DNA of 64,000 nt, from NCBI GenBank assembly GCA_963790075.1, contig CAWBNG010000004.1:1178001-1242000 (forward strand), read 5' to 3'. The stretch is from CAYOUV01 sp963790075. GTDB taxonomy: Bacteria > Chloroflexota > Anaerolineae > Anaerolineales > Villigracilaceae. Under the pieces are notes generated by a model. The model saw nothing but the letters and a program-made list of their open reading frames with translations, made no database searches and was not told the origin of the DNA. Each line of letters begins with the position of its first letter. Within the stretch, counting starts at the first letter, position 1. The position numbers were made by a program, and so were the translations under genes. This document shows, one piece after another, positions 9,109-17,700 of the stretch.

Positions 9109-9878
9109 GAATTATAATAAAAAAACGATTTCTCATTTTCCTGATGATCGGACTGACACTCTTTTGTAGCTTGTTGGCTTGTGCGACGGCCAGCGCTCCG
9201 ACGAAAGTGGGGGAGCCGCCTACTGCAGGAGAACCGCAGGCGACGTCTCTTCTGCCCACGATGACCTCTCTGCCGACCGCGTCAGTGATCATGCCCAGCC
9301 CGGGGCCGACGCTAGCACCAACGGCCATTCCCGCCATCCCGGAATCACGCCACCTGACGCTTGAGTGGCCGTCCGTGATGCGGATGGGGGATTCTGACCG
9401 GGTGCGTTTGACACTGGAGGTCGACGATCTGGGTAATTTGACTCCGACTGCCATGGTAGCCGGCAACCAGGTTGCAGGACAGACAATCCAGATCCCAAAC
9501 TTGTATGAAACACATAACGTGGTGGTCGAGGCGCGACTGGATTTGGCCGGTGTGGTGATTCGCCCGGAGGAGTCGATCAGCGAGCCATTGACCCCGGGGA
9601 AATCAGCGACTTTTTATTGGAGCGTGCAGCCGCAACATTCAGGTGATTTTCGAGGGACGGTCTGGTTATATTTGAATTTTGTGCCGAAAAATGGGACGGA
9701 TGCCAGTCAGCGGGCGGTCGCATCGCAACTGATAGATATCCACGTGACATCCTTCCTGGGAATGAAGGGAAATACTGCTCGCGCCGCTGGAGCAGCCGGG
9801 TCGGTCATCGGGTCGATCCTGGGATTCCCGTTTATTGAGGACATTTTGCGTTTGTTCTGGCGTAAAGTGCGAAAATAG
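9105..9878 (+). CDS. Secreted lipoprotein with C-terminal membrane segment, unknown
   Basis: A 257-residue protein. Its N-terminus is a lipoprotein signal (basic IIIKKR, hydrophobic run, lipobox LLAC with the modified cysteine at about residue 26). A Pro/Thr/Ser-rich linker (about 30-75) leads into a beta-rich domain of about 130 residues (LTLEVDDLGNL, VEARLDLAGV, SATFYWSVQPQHSGDF) that looks like an Ig-like fold. A glycine/alanine-rich helix near residues 220-240 and a basic tail (WRKVRK) follow. It overlaps the preceding small membrane gene by 4 nt. Function unknown; probably a cell-surface protein. Confidence 0.65.
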   Translation: MRIIIKKRFLIFLMIGLTLFCSLLACATASAPTKVGEPPTAGEPQATSLLPTMTSLPTASVIMPSPGPTLAPTAIPAIPESRHLTLEWPSVMRMGDSDRVRLTLEVDDLGNLTPTAMVAGNQVAGQTIQIPNLYETHNVVVEARLDLAGVVIRPEESISEPLTPGKSATFYWSVQPQHSGDFRGTVWLYLNFVPKNGTDASQRAVASQLIDIHVTSFLGMKGNTARAAGAAGSVIGSILGFPFIEDILRLFWRKVRK

Positions 9879-9970
9879 CATGTATTTGTGTATATATTCA
9901 CATACCCAAATACATGACGAAAATCACGTGATTTGTTGACAACCCTAAGTATGACTTCGATTGCGCTTCG

Positions 9971-9979
9971 TGGTACAAT
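9971..9979 (+). promoter_or_regulatory. Extended -10 promoter element for nuoA
   Basis: TGGTACAAT (TG-n-TACAAT) lies about 52 nt before the nuoA start. The same TGG-TATAAT form occurs before rpsO. A TTGACA at 9936-9941 is too far away to be its -35. Confidence 0.4.
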
Positions 9980-10030
9980 TCCGGCGTTGCCCAGAAAGTG
10001 GCATGAATCCCATATTTAAGTGGAGTGCTC

Positions 10031-10387
10031 ATGCAGAACGAATGGCTATACATTGGGTTATTTTTGGTCGTTGGGCTTATTATCCCAACCGCAGCGATCA
10101 CCATTTCCCGGATAGTTGCACCACGTAAACCGAATCCAATCAAACAAAGCACCTACGAGTGCGGTATGGAAACCGTAGGGGATAACTGGGTGCAATTCAA
10201 GGCGCAGTATTACATCTTTGCACTGGTCTTCCTGATCTTTGACGTGGAAACCGTCTTCTTGTTTCCGTGGGCAGTGGCACTCGATAAATTGGCATTGTTT
10301 GCTGTTTTGGAAGGTATCCTATTCATCCTGATCCTGGTCGCCGGCCTGGCGTACATCTGGCGCAAAGGTGCGTTGGAGTGGGTGTAG
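10031..10387 (+). CDS. nuoA: NADH-quinone oxidoreductase subunit A
   Basis: A 118-residue membrane protein with three helices. The family signatures are KQSTYECGMETVG (the cysteine-containing first loop), FKAQYYIFALVFLIFDVETVFLFPWAVA (helix 2 with its buried acidic residues) and a C-terminal KGALEW. The ATG at 10031 follows GTGGAG. NuoA helps form the quinone channel at the junction of membrane and soluble arms. Normally nuoB, C and D follow; here a terminator-like hairpin and then nuoH follow instead. Confidence 0.95.
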   Translation: MQNEWLYIGLFLVVGLIIPTAAITISRIVAPRKPNPIKQSTYECGMETVGDNWVQFKAQYYIFALVFLIFDVETVFLFPWAVALDKLALFAVLEGILFILILVAGLAYIWRKGALEWV

Positions 10388-10403
10388 GTTATTGATGCAA
10401 TTA

Positions 10404-10440
10404 AAAAGGCTGAAAGGAAAATTCTCCTCTCAGCCTTTTA
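10404..10440 (+). terminator. Intrinsic terminator or attenuator between nuoA and nuoH
   Basis: A perfect 10-bp inverted repeat (AAAAGGCTGA at 10404-10413, TCAGCCTTTT at 10430-10439) with an additional AGGA/TCCT pairing inside the loop. It ends in a short T run just before the nuoH ribosome binding site. It could end part of the nuoA transcripts or act as a processing hairpin. Confidence 0.65.
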
Positions 10441-10461
10441 TTTGTGTGTGAGGAGTACCCT

Positions 10462-11664
10462 ATGACTTTATGGAATAACCCCACTAATTTCATTGCCGAT
10501 TGGTTACGCGGCGTCTTCAACGGTTGGGGTATGGCCGAAGGATTGGCGGTCATCCTGGTCACGCTGATCGGTATCGTTGTACTGGCCAGCCTGGTGATGT
10601 TGCTCGATATTTTTCTGGTGTGGGTCGAACGCAAGGTGGTGGCTCGCTTCCAGGATCGCCTGGGTCCGAACCGCGTCGGTCCGTTTGGCCTGATCCAACC
10701 TTTTGCCGACATCATCAAACTGATTATTAAGGAAGATATCACACCAGAGGGGGCGGATAAGATAGTCTATAACCTGGCGCCACTATTGTCGTTGATGTCC
10801 GTGATCATCCTGTGGGCCATTATTCCCTTGGCACCGGTCATCTTTGGTGTGGACTTGAACGTTGGCGCGCTGTACTTGATCGCAGCCGGCGCAATCGGGA
10901 CGCTCTCGATCATCATGGCCGGCTGGTCATCGAACAACAAGTACGCCCTGATCGGTGCTTTCCGCCAGGTCGCGGCCATGGTTTCGTATGAAATCCCGAT
11001 GGTCGTTGCCCTGCTGATCCCGACAATCCTGGCTGGAACGATGGGCATGAAGGGTATCGTGGATGCGCAAAGCATCTGGTTTGTTATCCTTTCACCGCTG
11101 GGCGCATTGATCTTCCTGATCAGCGCGATTGCTGAATTGGGACGTACACCTTTCGATCTGAACGAAGCTGAATCTGAGATCGTAGCCGGTTTTCATATTG
11201 AATATACCGGTATGAAATTTGGCCTGTTCTACGCCGGTGAATTGTTGCATGCTTTCACCTTCGGAACTTTCCTGGGTATTCTTTTCTTCGGTGGTTGGAA
11301 TGGTCCGCTGCCCTGGGGCGGCCAGTACCCCCTGATCGGTGCGTTGAATGTAGTTATCAAAGGCATGTTCTTCTATTGGGTCATCATGTGGATCAAGTAC
11401 ACCCTGATGCGTATCCGTATCGACCACATGCTGGCATTCAATTGGAAGTTCCTGACCCCGGTTGCATTCGTGCTGCTGATGGTTACAGCCTTGATGGATA
11501 AACTGCTGGCCGGTACTGCCCCGTGGATTTATGGCATGGGCATGTTCCTGGCAAACATCCTGGTTGGCTGGCTGGCACTGGAAGCAGCTCGGGCATATGC
11601 CCACCGCCAGCGCCTTGCAAAGGAAGCTCTGGCTCAACCAGCGACACAAGCAGCACATCATTAG
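10462..11664 (+). CDS. nuoH: NADH-quinone oxidoreductase subunit H
   Basis: A 400-residue membrane protein starting at the ATG after AGGAG. It carries the NuoH family motifs VERKVVARFQDRLGPNRVGPFGLIQPFADIIKL, SYEIPM, the charged loop ELGRTPFDLNEAESEIVAGFHIEYTG, and RIDHMLAFNWKFLTP near the C-terminus. NuoH builds most of the quinone site and couples it to the proton channels. It is followed directly by nuoJ; the nuoI gene normally found between H and J is absent. Confidence 0.96.
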   Translation: MTLWNNPTNFIADWLRGVFNGWGMAEGLAVILVTLIGIVVLASLVMLLDIFLVWVERKVVARFQDRLGPNRVGPFGLIQPFADIIKLIIKEDITPEGADKIVYNLAPLLSLMSVIILWAIIPLAPVIFGVDLNVGALYLIAAGAIGTLSIIMAGWSSNNKYALIGAFRQVAAMVSYEIPMVVALLIPTILAGTMGMKGIVDAQSIWFVILSPLGALIFLISAIAELGRTPFDLNEAESEIVAGFHIEYTGMKFGLFYAGELLHAFTFGTFLGILFFGGWNGPLPWGGQYPLIGALNVVIKGMFFYWVIMWIKYTLMRIRIDHMLAFNWKFLTPVAFVLLMVTALMDKLLAGTAPWIYGMGMFLANILVGWLALEAARAYAHRQRLAKEALAQPATQAAHH

Positions 11665-11685
11665 TTAAACGAGGAGCGAAACACA

Positions 11686-12195
11686 ATGACTGCTTTGCAA
11701 GTATTATTTATCCTTTCGGCTGCGGTGATCCTCGGCTCCGCATTGATGGTGGTGACCGTCCGCAATTTGATCCATGCAGCTCTGTGGTTGATCGTCACAC
11801 TGTTTGGTGTGGCGGTGCTGTATGCGATGCTCAATGCCAGCTTTCTAGCCCTGGTGCAGGTGGTGGTCTACATCGGTGCCATCGCGATCCTGTTCATCTT
11901 TGCGGTCATGCTGACCCGAAAAGAAATGCGCGATCGTGGCCCACAGCTGAATAAAACCTGGTGGCTGGCCGGAATTATCGGTTTATTGACTTTCAGTGGG
12001 CTGGCCTGGTTGCTGAATAACTGGTCAGGGTTTTGGAAAACCGCTGGGGTAATTCCTGCAGGCGCAGACACAATGCGCGACCTGGGCGTCGCTTTGGTCT
12101 CACCGAACGCTTACGTCTTACCCTTTGAGGTGGCCTCGGTGCTGTTATTAGCGGCTTTGATTGGCGCGGTATATCTCGCGCTCAACCGGAAATAG
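11686..12195 (+). CDS. nuoJ: NADH-quinone oxidoreductase subunit J
   Basis: A 169-residue protein with about five membrane helices. The conserved RNLIHAALWLIVTLFGVAVLYAMLNASFLALVQVVVYIGAIAILFIFAVML contains the tyrosine/glycine helix 3 typical of NuoJ. The C-terminal helix ends EVASVLLLAALIGAVYLA. A GAGGAG site precedes the ATG. It lies between nuoH and nuoK with short gaps, consistent with one transcript. Confidence 0.94.
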   Translation: MTALQVLFILSAAVILGSALMVVTVRNLIHAALWLIVTLFGVAVLYAMLNASFLALVQVVVYIGAIAILFIFAVMLTRKEMRDRGPQLNKTWWLAGIIGLLTFSGLAWLLNNWSGFWKTAGVIPAGADTMRDLGVALVSPNAYVLPFEVASVLLLAALIGAVYLALNRK

Positions 12196-12204
12196 GAGGT
12201 TGAG

Positions 12205-12513
12205 ATGATCCCACTTTCCTGGTACCTGATCTTGTCTGCCGCGTTGTTCAGCATTGGCCTGTTTGGCGTGTTGGCACGCAAGAATGCGGTTGCGATCTTG
12301 CTGGGCGTTGAACTGATGTTGAATTCCGTCAACATCAATCTGGTAGCTTTCTGGCGTTATCTCGATCCGGCTGTCATGACCGGACAGGTATTTGCAATTA
12401 TTGTCTTCGCAGTGGCTGCGGCGGAAGTCGCCGTCGGTCTGGGACTGATCATTTCAGTCTATCGCCAACGAAATACAATTGTGGCGGAAGACATCGACTT
12501 GTTGAAATGGTAG
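12205..12513 (+). CDS. nuoK: NADH-quinone oxidoreductase subunit K
   Basis: A 102-residue, three-helix membrane protein of normal NuoK size. The key glutamates are visible in LLGVELMLNSVNINLVAFW (helix 2) and AAAEVAVGLGLIISVYR (helix 3); these form part of the central proton path. The ATG follows AGGAGGT, which overlaps the nuoJ stop region. Confidence 0.96.
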   Translation: MIPLSWYLILSAALFSIGLFGVLARKNAVAILLGVELMLNSVNINLVAFWRYLDPAVMTGQVFAIIVFAVAAAEVAVGLGLIISVYRQRNTIVAEDIDLLKW

Positions 12514-12522
12514 GAGAACGTA

Positions 12523-14682
12523 ATGGCGACTGAATCATTGATCTGGCTCATCCCACTCCCGCCGCTCCTGGCGTTTTTCCTGATCGTTTTGTTCACCAAC
12601 AAGAACAAAGCCCTCAGCCACATCATCGCTGTTGGCGCGGCATTCTTATCCTGGTTGGGTGGCATGCTGGTCTTCGTGCGTGCCCTGGGTGTGGAAAACT
12701 TGGGACAACACCCGTTTGCCTCTGCCATAAACTGGCTGCCGATCGGCGATAGCTGGTTCAAGATCGGCGTGTTGATTGATCCACTTTCTGCAGCAACTTT
12801 GTTCTTCGCTGCCTGGACTATCTTTATGATCTTCCTGTACAGCGTTGGCTATCAGAATTTTGGACAACCGCAAGGCGACCATGATGTCAACGGCTTACCC
12901 CCGCATGGGGCCACCATCGTGGACGAACACGGCCACAAGCACCAGGTCCCATCGGTCGAACCGATGTACTCACGCTTCTTTGCGTTTTTAGGGCTGTTCG
13001 CCTTTGGCATGTTCACGCTGGTGGTCTCGGACAACCTGCTGACCTTATTCGTCGGCTGGGAGATCATGGGGTTGTGCTCTTACCTGTTGATTGGTTTCTG
13101 GTTCGGCAAGAAATCGGCGCGGGACGCAGCCATCAAAGCCTTCATGACAACCCGTGTTGGTGATGTGTTCATGCTGCTGGGGATCGCCTTCCTGTACAGC
13201 GCGACCGGTACCCTGTCCTTCCGCCAGATCTTCAGGGAAGAGACACTCCATGCCCTGGCCAGTACGCCGGCTTTCTTCGGTCTTTCGACGGCTGGCGCAA
13301 TTGGTTTGCTGTTATTCATCGGGACGGTGGGCAAGTCCGCGCAGTGGCCATTACACGTCTGGCTGCCCGATGCGATGGAAGGCCCGACCCCCGTCTCGGC
13401 CATGATCCACGCCGCGACGATGGTTTCGGCCGGCGTCTATGCTGTGATCCGTATGTTCCCGCTCGTCTCGGCTGGCTGGCATGAGGGCCTGCCGCTCAAC
13501 CCGACCATGAGCATCATCGCCTTCATCGGTGCCTTCACAGCGCTTTTTGCAGCGACGATTGCGGTGGCCCAAAACGACATCAAGCGCGTGCTGGCTTTCT
13601 CGACCATCTCGCAACTCGGCTACATGATCGCAGCCATCGGCATTGGCGCGTATGTGGCGGCGGCTTTTCACCTGATCACACATGCTTTCTTCAAGGCGCT
13701 GCTTTTCCTGGGTTCTGGCTCGGTTATTCACGGCATGGAGCACGGCGTGCTACACACCGGTGACCACAAACTGGATCCGCAAGACATGTTCAACATGGGC
13801 GGTTTGCGCAAGAAGATGCCGATCACCTTCTGGACCTTCCTGATTGGCGGCTTCGCCCTGTCCGGTTTCCCGGTCCTGACGGCTGGTTTCTGGTCGAAGG
13901 ACGAGATCTTTGCCGACGCCTTTGCCAATGGGCATACCGCGGTCTTCATCACCCTGGCGGTGGCGGCTTTCCTGACCGCCTTCTACACCATGCGCCAGAT
14001 CACACTGACCTTTTTAGGGGAACCACGCACCAAGGTGGCCGAACATGCCCAGGAAACACCCTGGACGATGACTGTCCCATTGATTGTGCTGGCCTTTTTC
14101 GCCATCAGCTACGGTTGGGTCGGCATTCCGGAACATTTCCCCTTGTTGGGAGGTTTGATCCCGAACTGGTTCCATGAATTTATTGGCAGCACCTTGGCGG
14201 AAGTTCCCGCAGCCGTTCCGTTCAATATTATCCCGTTGTTGACCTCGCTAACGGTTGCGCTCGGAGGCTTGTTCTTCGGCTGGCTGGCCTACCGTAAGGT
14301 CAAGTCCCCGGCTGAGGACCGCTTGCAAATCCCGCTGCTTAAGCATAAGTATTACTTTGACGAAGCTTACAACTTCCTGTTTGTACGCCCGGCATTTTGG
14401 GTGGCAGAGACGCTGGTCTATAAGTGGATGGACAAAGGCCTGATCGATGGCATCCTGCATGCTTTTGGCAAGATTGCCATTTTTCTGGGCACCAACTTCC
14501 GCAGCAAATTTGACGCACCGGTCGTCAACGGTTTTGGCGATCTGGTCGGCGAAAGCACCAAGAAACTTGGCGCTATGATCCGCCCGATCCAGACTGGCCG
14601 TATTCAGCAGTATATGCTGGCCTCGCTAACTGTGTTGATCATCGTCGGCGGCCTGCTCTACTACCTGCTGGTGCTGGCGTAA
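12523..14682 (+). CDS. nuoL: NADH-quinone oxidoreductase subunit L, long form
   Basis: A 719-residue antiporter-like subunit, about 100 residues longer than E. coli NuoL (613). Proton-path residues are present: the glutamate in FVGWEIMGLCSYLLIG, the lysines in GKSAQWPLHVWLPDAMEGPTPVSA and NDIKRVLAFSTISQLGYM, and the lysine of GFWSKDEIF. An insertion of about 30 residues with several histidines (DHDVNGLPPHG, DEHGHKHQ) follows the third helix and is not part of the classical fold. The C-terminus keeps the long amphipathic segment and a final helix that brace the membrane arm. It sits between nuoK and two nuoM genes. Confidence 0.95.
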   Translation: MATESLIWLIPLPPLLAFFLIVLFTNKNKALSHIIAVGAAFLSWLGGMLVFVRALGVENLGQHPFASAINWLPIGDSWFKIGVLIDPLSAATLFFAAWTIFMIFLYSVGYQNFGQPQGDHDVNGLPPHGATIVDEHGHKHQVPSVEPMYSRFFAFLGLFAFGMFTLVVSDNLLTLFVGWEIMGLCSYLLIGFWFGKKSARDAAIKAFMTTRVGDVFMLLGIAFLYSATGTLSFRQIFREETLHALASTPAFFGLSTAGAIGLLLFIGTVGKSAQWPLHVWLPDAMEGPTPVSAMIHAATMVSAGVYAVIRMFPLVSAGWHEGLPLNPTMSIIAFIGAFTALFAATIAVAQNDIKRVLAFSTISQLGYMIAAIGIGAYVAAAFHLITHAFFKALLFLGSGSVIHGMEHGVLHTGDHKLDPQDMFNMGGLRKKMPITFWTFLIGGFALSGFPVLTAGFWSKDEIFADAFANGHTAVFITLAVAAFLTAFYTMRQITLTFLGEPRTKVAEHAQETPWTMTVPLIVLAFFAISYGWVGIPEHFPLLGGLIPNWFHEFIGSTLAEVPAAVPFNIIPLLTSLTVALGGLFFGWLAYRKVKSPAEDRLQIPLLKHKYYFDEAYNFLFVRPAFWVAETLVYKWMDKGLIDGILHAFGKIAIFLGTNFRSKFDAPVVNGFGDLVGESTKKLGAMIRPIQTGRIQQYMLASLTVLIIVGGLLYYLLVLA

Positions 14683-14702
14683 CCGGCAGATAGGAGTGAA
14701 CG

Positions 14703-16211
14703 ATGGATTTCATCGCTAATCATCTTTTGACCCTAATCCTGTTCTTCCCCGCCCTTTCGGCGCTGGTGATTTTATTCCTGCCCAAGGACGAGATGAAGTT
14801 GATCCGCTGGACGGCTTTGATTGCCAGTCTGGTGCCGTTTGGATTGACTCTGGTTCTGTGGTTGCGGTTCGATCCCAATCTGAGCGGGTTCCAATTCCAG
14901 GAGCAATATACCTGGTACGAGGCGATCCATTCGACCCTGCACCTGGGTGTGGACGGACTCTCGCTGACCATGGTTCTGCTGACCACGCTGCTGATGCCGC
15001 TGGCGATCCTGGCTTCCTTCAAGATCACAGACCGCGTCAAGGCTTTCATGATGCTGTTCCTATTTCTGGAAACTGGCATGCTGGGAGTCTTCCTGGCGTT
15101 GGATCTGCTGATTTTCTTCGTCTTCTGGGAAATCGGTCTGGTGCCGATGTATTTCCTGATCAATCAGTGGGGCAGTGCCAACAAAGATTACGCCTCACTG
15201 AAATTCATGATTTACACCATGGGTGGTTCGCTGGGTTTGCTCTTGGCAATCCAGATGCTGGGTGTGCTCTTCCAGACTTACGACCTGCCGGTACTCTACG
15301 AGAAATGGAACGGTATCCAGGGTAGCTTGTTGGGTTACCCGGTCAGTACGGTCAAAACGGTTGCTTTTTGGGCTTTCGTGATCGCCTTTGCGATCAAAGT
15401 CCCGATCTGGCCGTTCCACACCTGGCTGCCTGATGCTCACACTGAAGCTCCAACCGCAGGTTCGATGATCCTGGCAGGCGTGATGCTGAAGCTGGGCGCC
15501 TATGGTTTCCTGCGCCTGGTGCTGCCGCTCTACCCGGTCGAGGCCAAACATTTCGCCGGAGCCTTGGCGGTGCTGGCTACCGCTGCGATAATTTTCGGCG
15601 CTTTTGCAGCTTATGGTCAGACGGATTTCAAGCGTCTGGTGGCATATTCATCAGTCAATCATATGGGTTTCGTAGTGCTCGGCATCGCTGCCGCTGCCTA
15701 TGCGGCTGGCACGAACAATGCCCATATCGCTCTGGATGGCGCCATTTTGCAAATGTTCAATCACGGTATTTCAGCAGCTGGCATGTTCTTCCTGGTCGGA
15801 GCGATTTATGAACGCACGCACACCCGGGATTTGAGGCAGTTCGGCGGATTATTCCCGCTGATCCCGATCTACGGCGGCATCTTGATCTTCACTTCCATGG
15901 CCTCGCTTGGTTTACCTGGCCTGAACGGCTTTATCTCCGAGTTCCTGGTAGTGCGAGGGGCCTGGCCGATCCTGACGATCTACACCGCCCTCAGCATGCT
16001 GGGTCTGCTCTTCACCGGCGCCTACATTCTAAGAGGCATCAAGATGGTCCTGCACGGCCCGCTGAACGAGAAATGGGTCGGACACCTGACCGATATCACT
16101 AAACGCGAGATCATTGTCATGGCTCCGCTCATGGTCTTGATCCTATGGATCGGCCTGTGGCCGGCCTGGATCCTGAACGTGATCAATAAAGCCGTGGTGA
16201 TGCTGTTCTAA
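14703..16211 (+). CDS. nuoM: NADH-quinone oxidoreductase subunit M, first copy
   Basis: A 502-residue antiporter-like subunit of normal NuoM length with all expected proton-path residues: glutamate in FWEIGLVPMYFLI, helix-7 lysine in FAIKVPIWPFHTWLPDAHTEAP, helix-8 lysine in LAGVMLKLGAYGFLR, and the late glutamate in FISEFLVV. A clear AGGAG site precedes the ATG. This copy looks fully competent for proton pumping and serves as the reference for the divergent second copy that follows 13 nt later. Confidence 0.95.
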   Translation: MDFIANHLLTLILFFPALSALVILFLPKDEMKLIRWTALIASLVPFGLTLVLWLRFDPNLSGFQFQEQYTWYEAIHSTLHLGVDGLSLTMVLLTTLLMPLAILASFKITDRVKAFMMLFLFLETGMLGVFLALDLLIFFVFWEIGLVPMYFLINQWGSANKDYASLKFMIYTMGGSLGLLLAIQMLGVLFQTYDLPVLYEKWNGIQGSLLGYPVSTVKTVAFWAFVIAFAIKVPIWPFHTWLPDAHTEAPTAGSMILAGVMLKLGAYGFLRLVLPLYPVEAKHFAGALAVLATAAIIFGAFAAYGQTDFKRLVAYSSVNHMGFVVLGIAAAAYAAGTNNAHIALDGAILQMFNHGISAAGMFFLVGAIYERTHTRDLRQFGGLFPLIPIYGGILIFTSMASLGLPGLNGFISEFLVVRGAWPILTIYTALSMLGLLFTGAYILRGIKMVLHGPLNEKWVGHLTDITKREIIVMAPLMVLILWIGLWPAWILNVINKAVVMLF

Positions 16212-16224
16212 TCGAGGTGCGCAA

Positions 16225-17697
16225 ATGGTATTTCCGATCCTGAGTGTAATTGTCTTTACCCCGCTGGTCGCTTCAGTGCTGATCCTGCTCATGCCGGCTG
16301 AACGCAAGACCGAGGTCCGCATGCTGGCCCTGGCTGCAGCAATCTTTGCTTTGCTGCTATCGATCTGGGTCTACTTCAACTATGACCAGGCCGCTGCGGG
16401 TTATCAATTCGTTGAAAAGTATCAGTGGCTTCCGGTTTTGGGAATCAGTCTGCACCTCGGCGTGGATGGGCTGACTGCCCCGCTGGTGCTGTTGACCGGC
16501 GTCGTCATGGTCACGGGTGTGATGATCTCATGGAATCTGGACGATCGTCCACGTGAGTTCTTTGCCTTTTTGTTCATCCTGGCTTCGGGTGTTTTTGGTG
16601 TTTTCGTCTCCCTGGACCTGTTCATGCTGTTTTTCTTTTACGAAATCGCCGTCTTCCCGATGTATTTGTTGATTTCCATCTGGGGTTGGGTCAAGACGCG
16701 TGAATATGCGGCCATGAAGCTGACCCTGTACCTGTTCATCGGTTCGGTGGTCGCCCTGGTCGGTGCCTTGGCAATGTACTTTGCCAGCGGTCTGCAGACA
16801 TTTGATATGTTGGCTCTGCAAAACGCCAATTTTCCACCGCAGTTCCAGCATTTGTGGTTTCCTTTCGTCTTTTTGGGCTTCGCTGTGCTGGGCGGTATCT
16901 TCCCGTTTCATAACTGGTCGCCGGACGGTCACGTGGCTGCGCCGACAGCGGTTTCCATGTTCCATGCCGGTGTGCTGATGAAGCTGGGCGCATTTGCATC
17001 CTTGCGTGTGGGCATCATGCTATTACCCGAGGGCGCGAAATATTGGGCTGGCTGGATCATGGGGCTGGCGCTGGTCAATGTCGTCTATGGTGCCTTCATT
17101 GCCATGGTACAGACCGATTTCAAATACGTCATTGGTTTCTCCTCGGTCTCTCACATGGGTCTGGTTATGCTCGGCTTTTCTACATTGACGAAAGAAGGCC
17201 TGACCGGTGCGGGCGTGCAAATGTTCTCGCACGGCATCATGACAGCTCTCTTCTTTGCTGTTGTCGGTATGGTCTATGACCGGGCGCACACCCGCGAAAT
17301 CCCCAAGCTTGGTGGAATGTCCAAGTACCTCACCTGGCCTACGATTGGCTTCATCATCGGCGGTCTGGTATCGATGGGTATGCCGGGCTTCTCCGGTTTT
17401 GTGGCTGAATTTCCCATCTTTATGGGTATCTGGCAAGTCAGACCCTGGGTTGCCATTCTGGCAGCAATTTCAATTGTAATTACCGCTTCGTATATTATGC
17501 TGGTCATCCGACGTGTCTTTTTTGGCCAGATGCCTGAAGAATTTGAAGGTCATATTGGTCCCATCAATGTACTTGACAAGGCGGCCATCGGCCTCCTATC
17601 GGTGCTGATGATCGGCTTGGGTATGTTCCCGGCTTTGATGGTTCCGATGGTGCAAACTGGCGTGGAAAACGTTCTGCGCCTCCTGGGAGGTGCATAA
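16225..17697 (+). CDS. nuoM: NADH-quinone oxidoreductase subunit M, second divergent copy
   Basis: A 490-residue paralogue of the preceding gene. It keeps the helix-5 glutamate (FYEIAVFPMYLL), the helix-8 lysine (HAGVLMKLGAFASLR) and the late glutamate (FVAEFPIF). However, the helix-7 lysine, essential in antiporter-like subunits, is replaced: the aligned segment reads FAVLGGIFPFHNWSPDGH where the first copy has FAIKVPIWPFHTWLPDAH. A second NuoM is known in some complex I variants with a longer membrane arm. The missing lysine means this copy may be structural or pump by another route. It has its own ribosome binding site (GAGGTG). Confidence 0.92.
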   Translation: MVFPILSVIVFTPLVASVLILLMPAERKTEVRMLALAAAIFALLLSIWVYFNYDQAAAGYQFVEKYQWLPVLGISLHLGVDGLTAPLVLLTGVVMVTGVMISWNLDDRPREFFAFLFILASGVFGVFVSLDLFMLFFFYEIAVFPMYLLISIWGWVKTREYAAMKLTLYLFIGSVVALVGALAMYFASGLQTFDMLALQNANFPPQFQHLWFPFVFLGFAVLGGIFPFHNWSPDGHVAAPTAVSMFHAGVLMKLGAFASLRVGIMLLPEGAKYWAGWIMGLALVNVVYGAFIAMVQTDFKYVIGFSSVSHMGLVMLGFSTLTKEGLTGAGVQMFSHGIMTALFFAVVGMVYDRAHTREIPKLGGMSKYLTWPTIGFIIGGLVSMGMPGFSGFVAEFPIFMGIWQVRPWVAILAAISIVITASYIMLVIRRVFFGQMPEEFEGHIGPINVLDKAAIGLLSVLMIGLGMFPALMVPMVQTGVENVLRLLGGA

Positions 17698-17700
17698 GCG

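Noticed and set aside
9936..9941. TTGACA before nuoA
   Set aside because: No -10 element at 15-19 nt; the extended -10 at 9971-9979 explains the promoter better.
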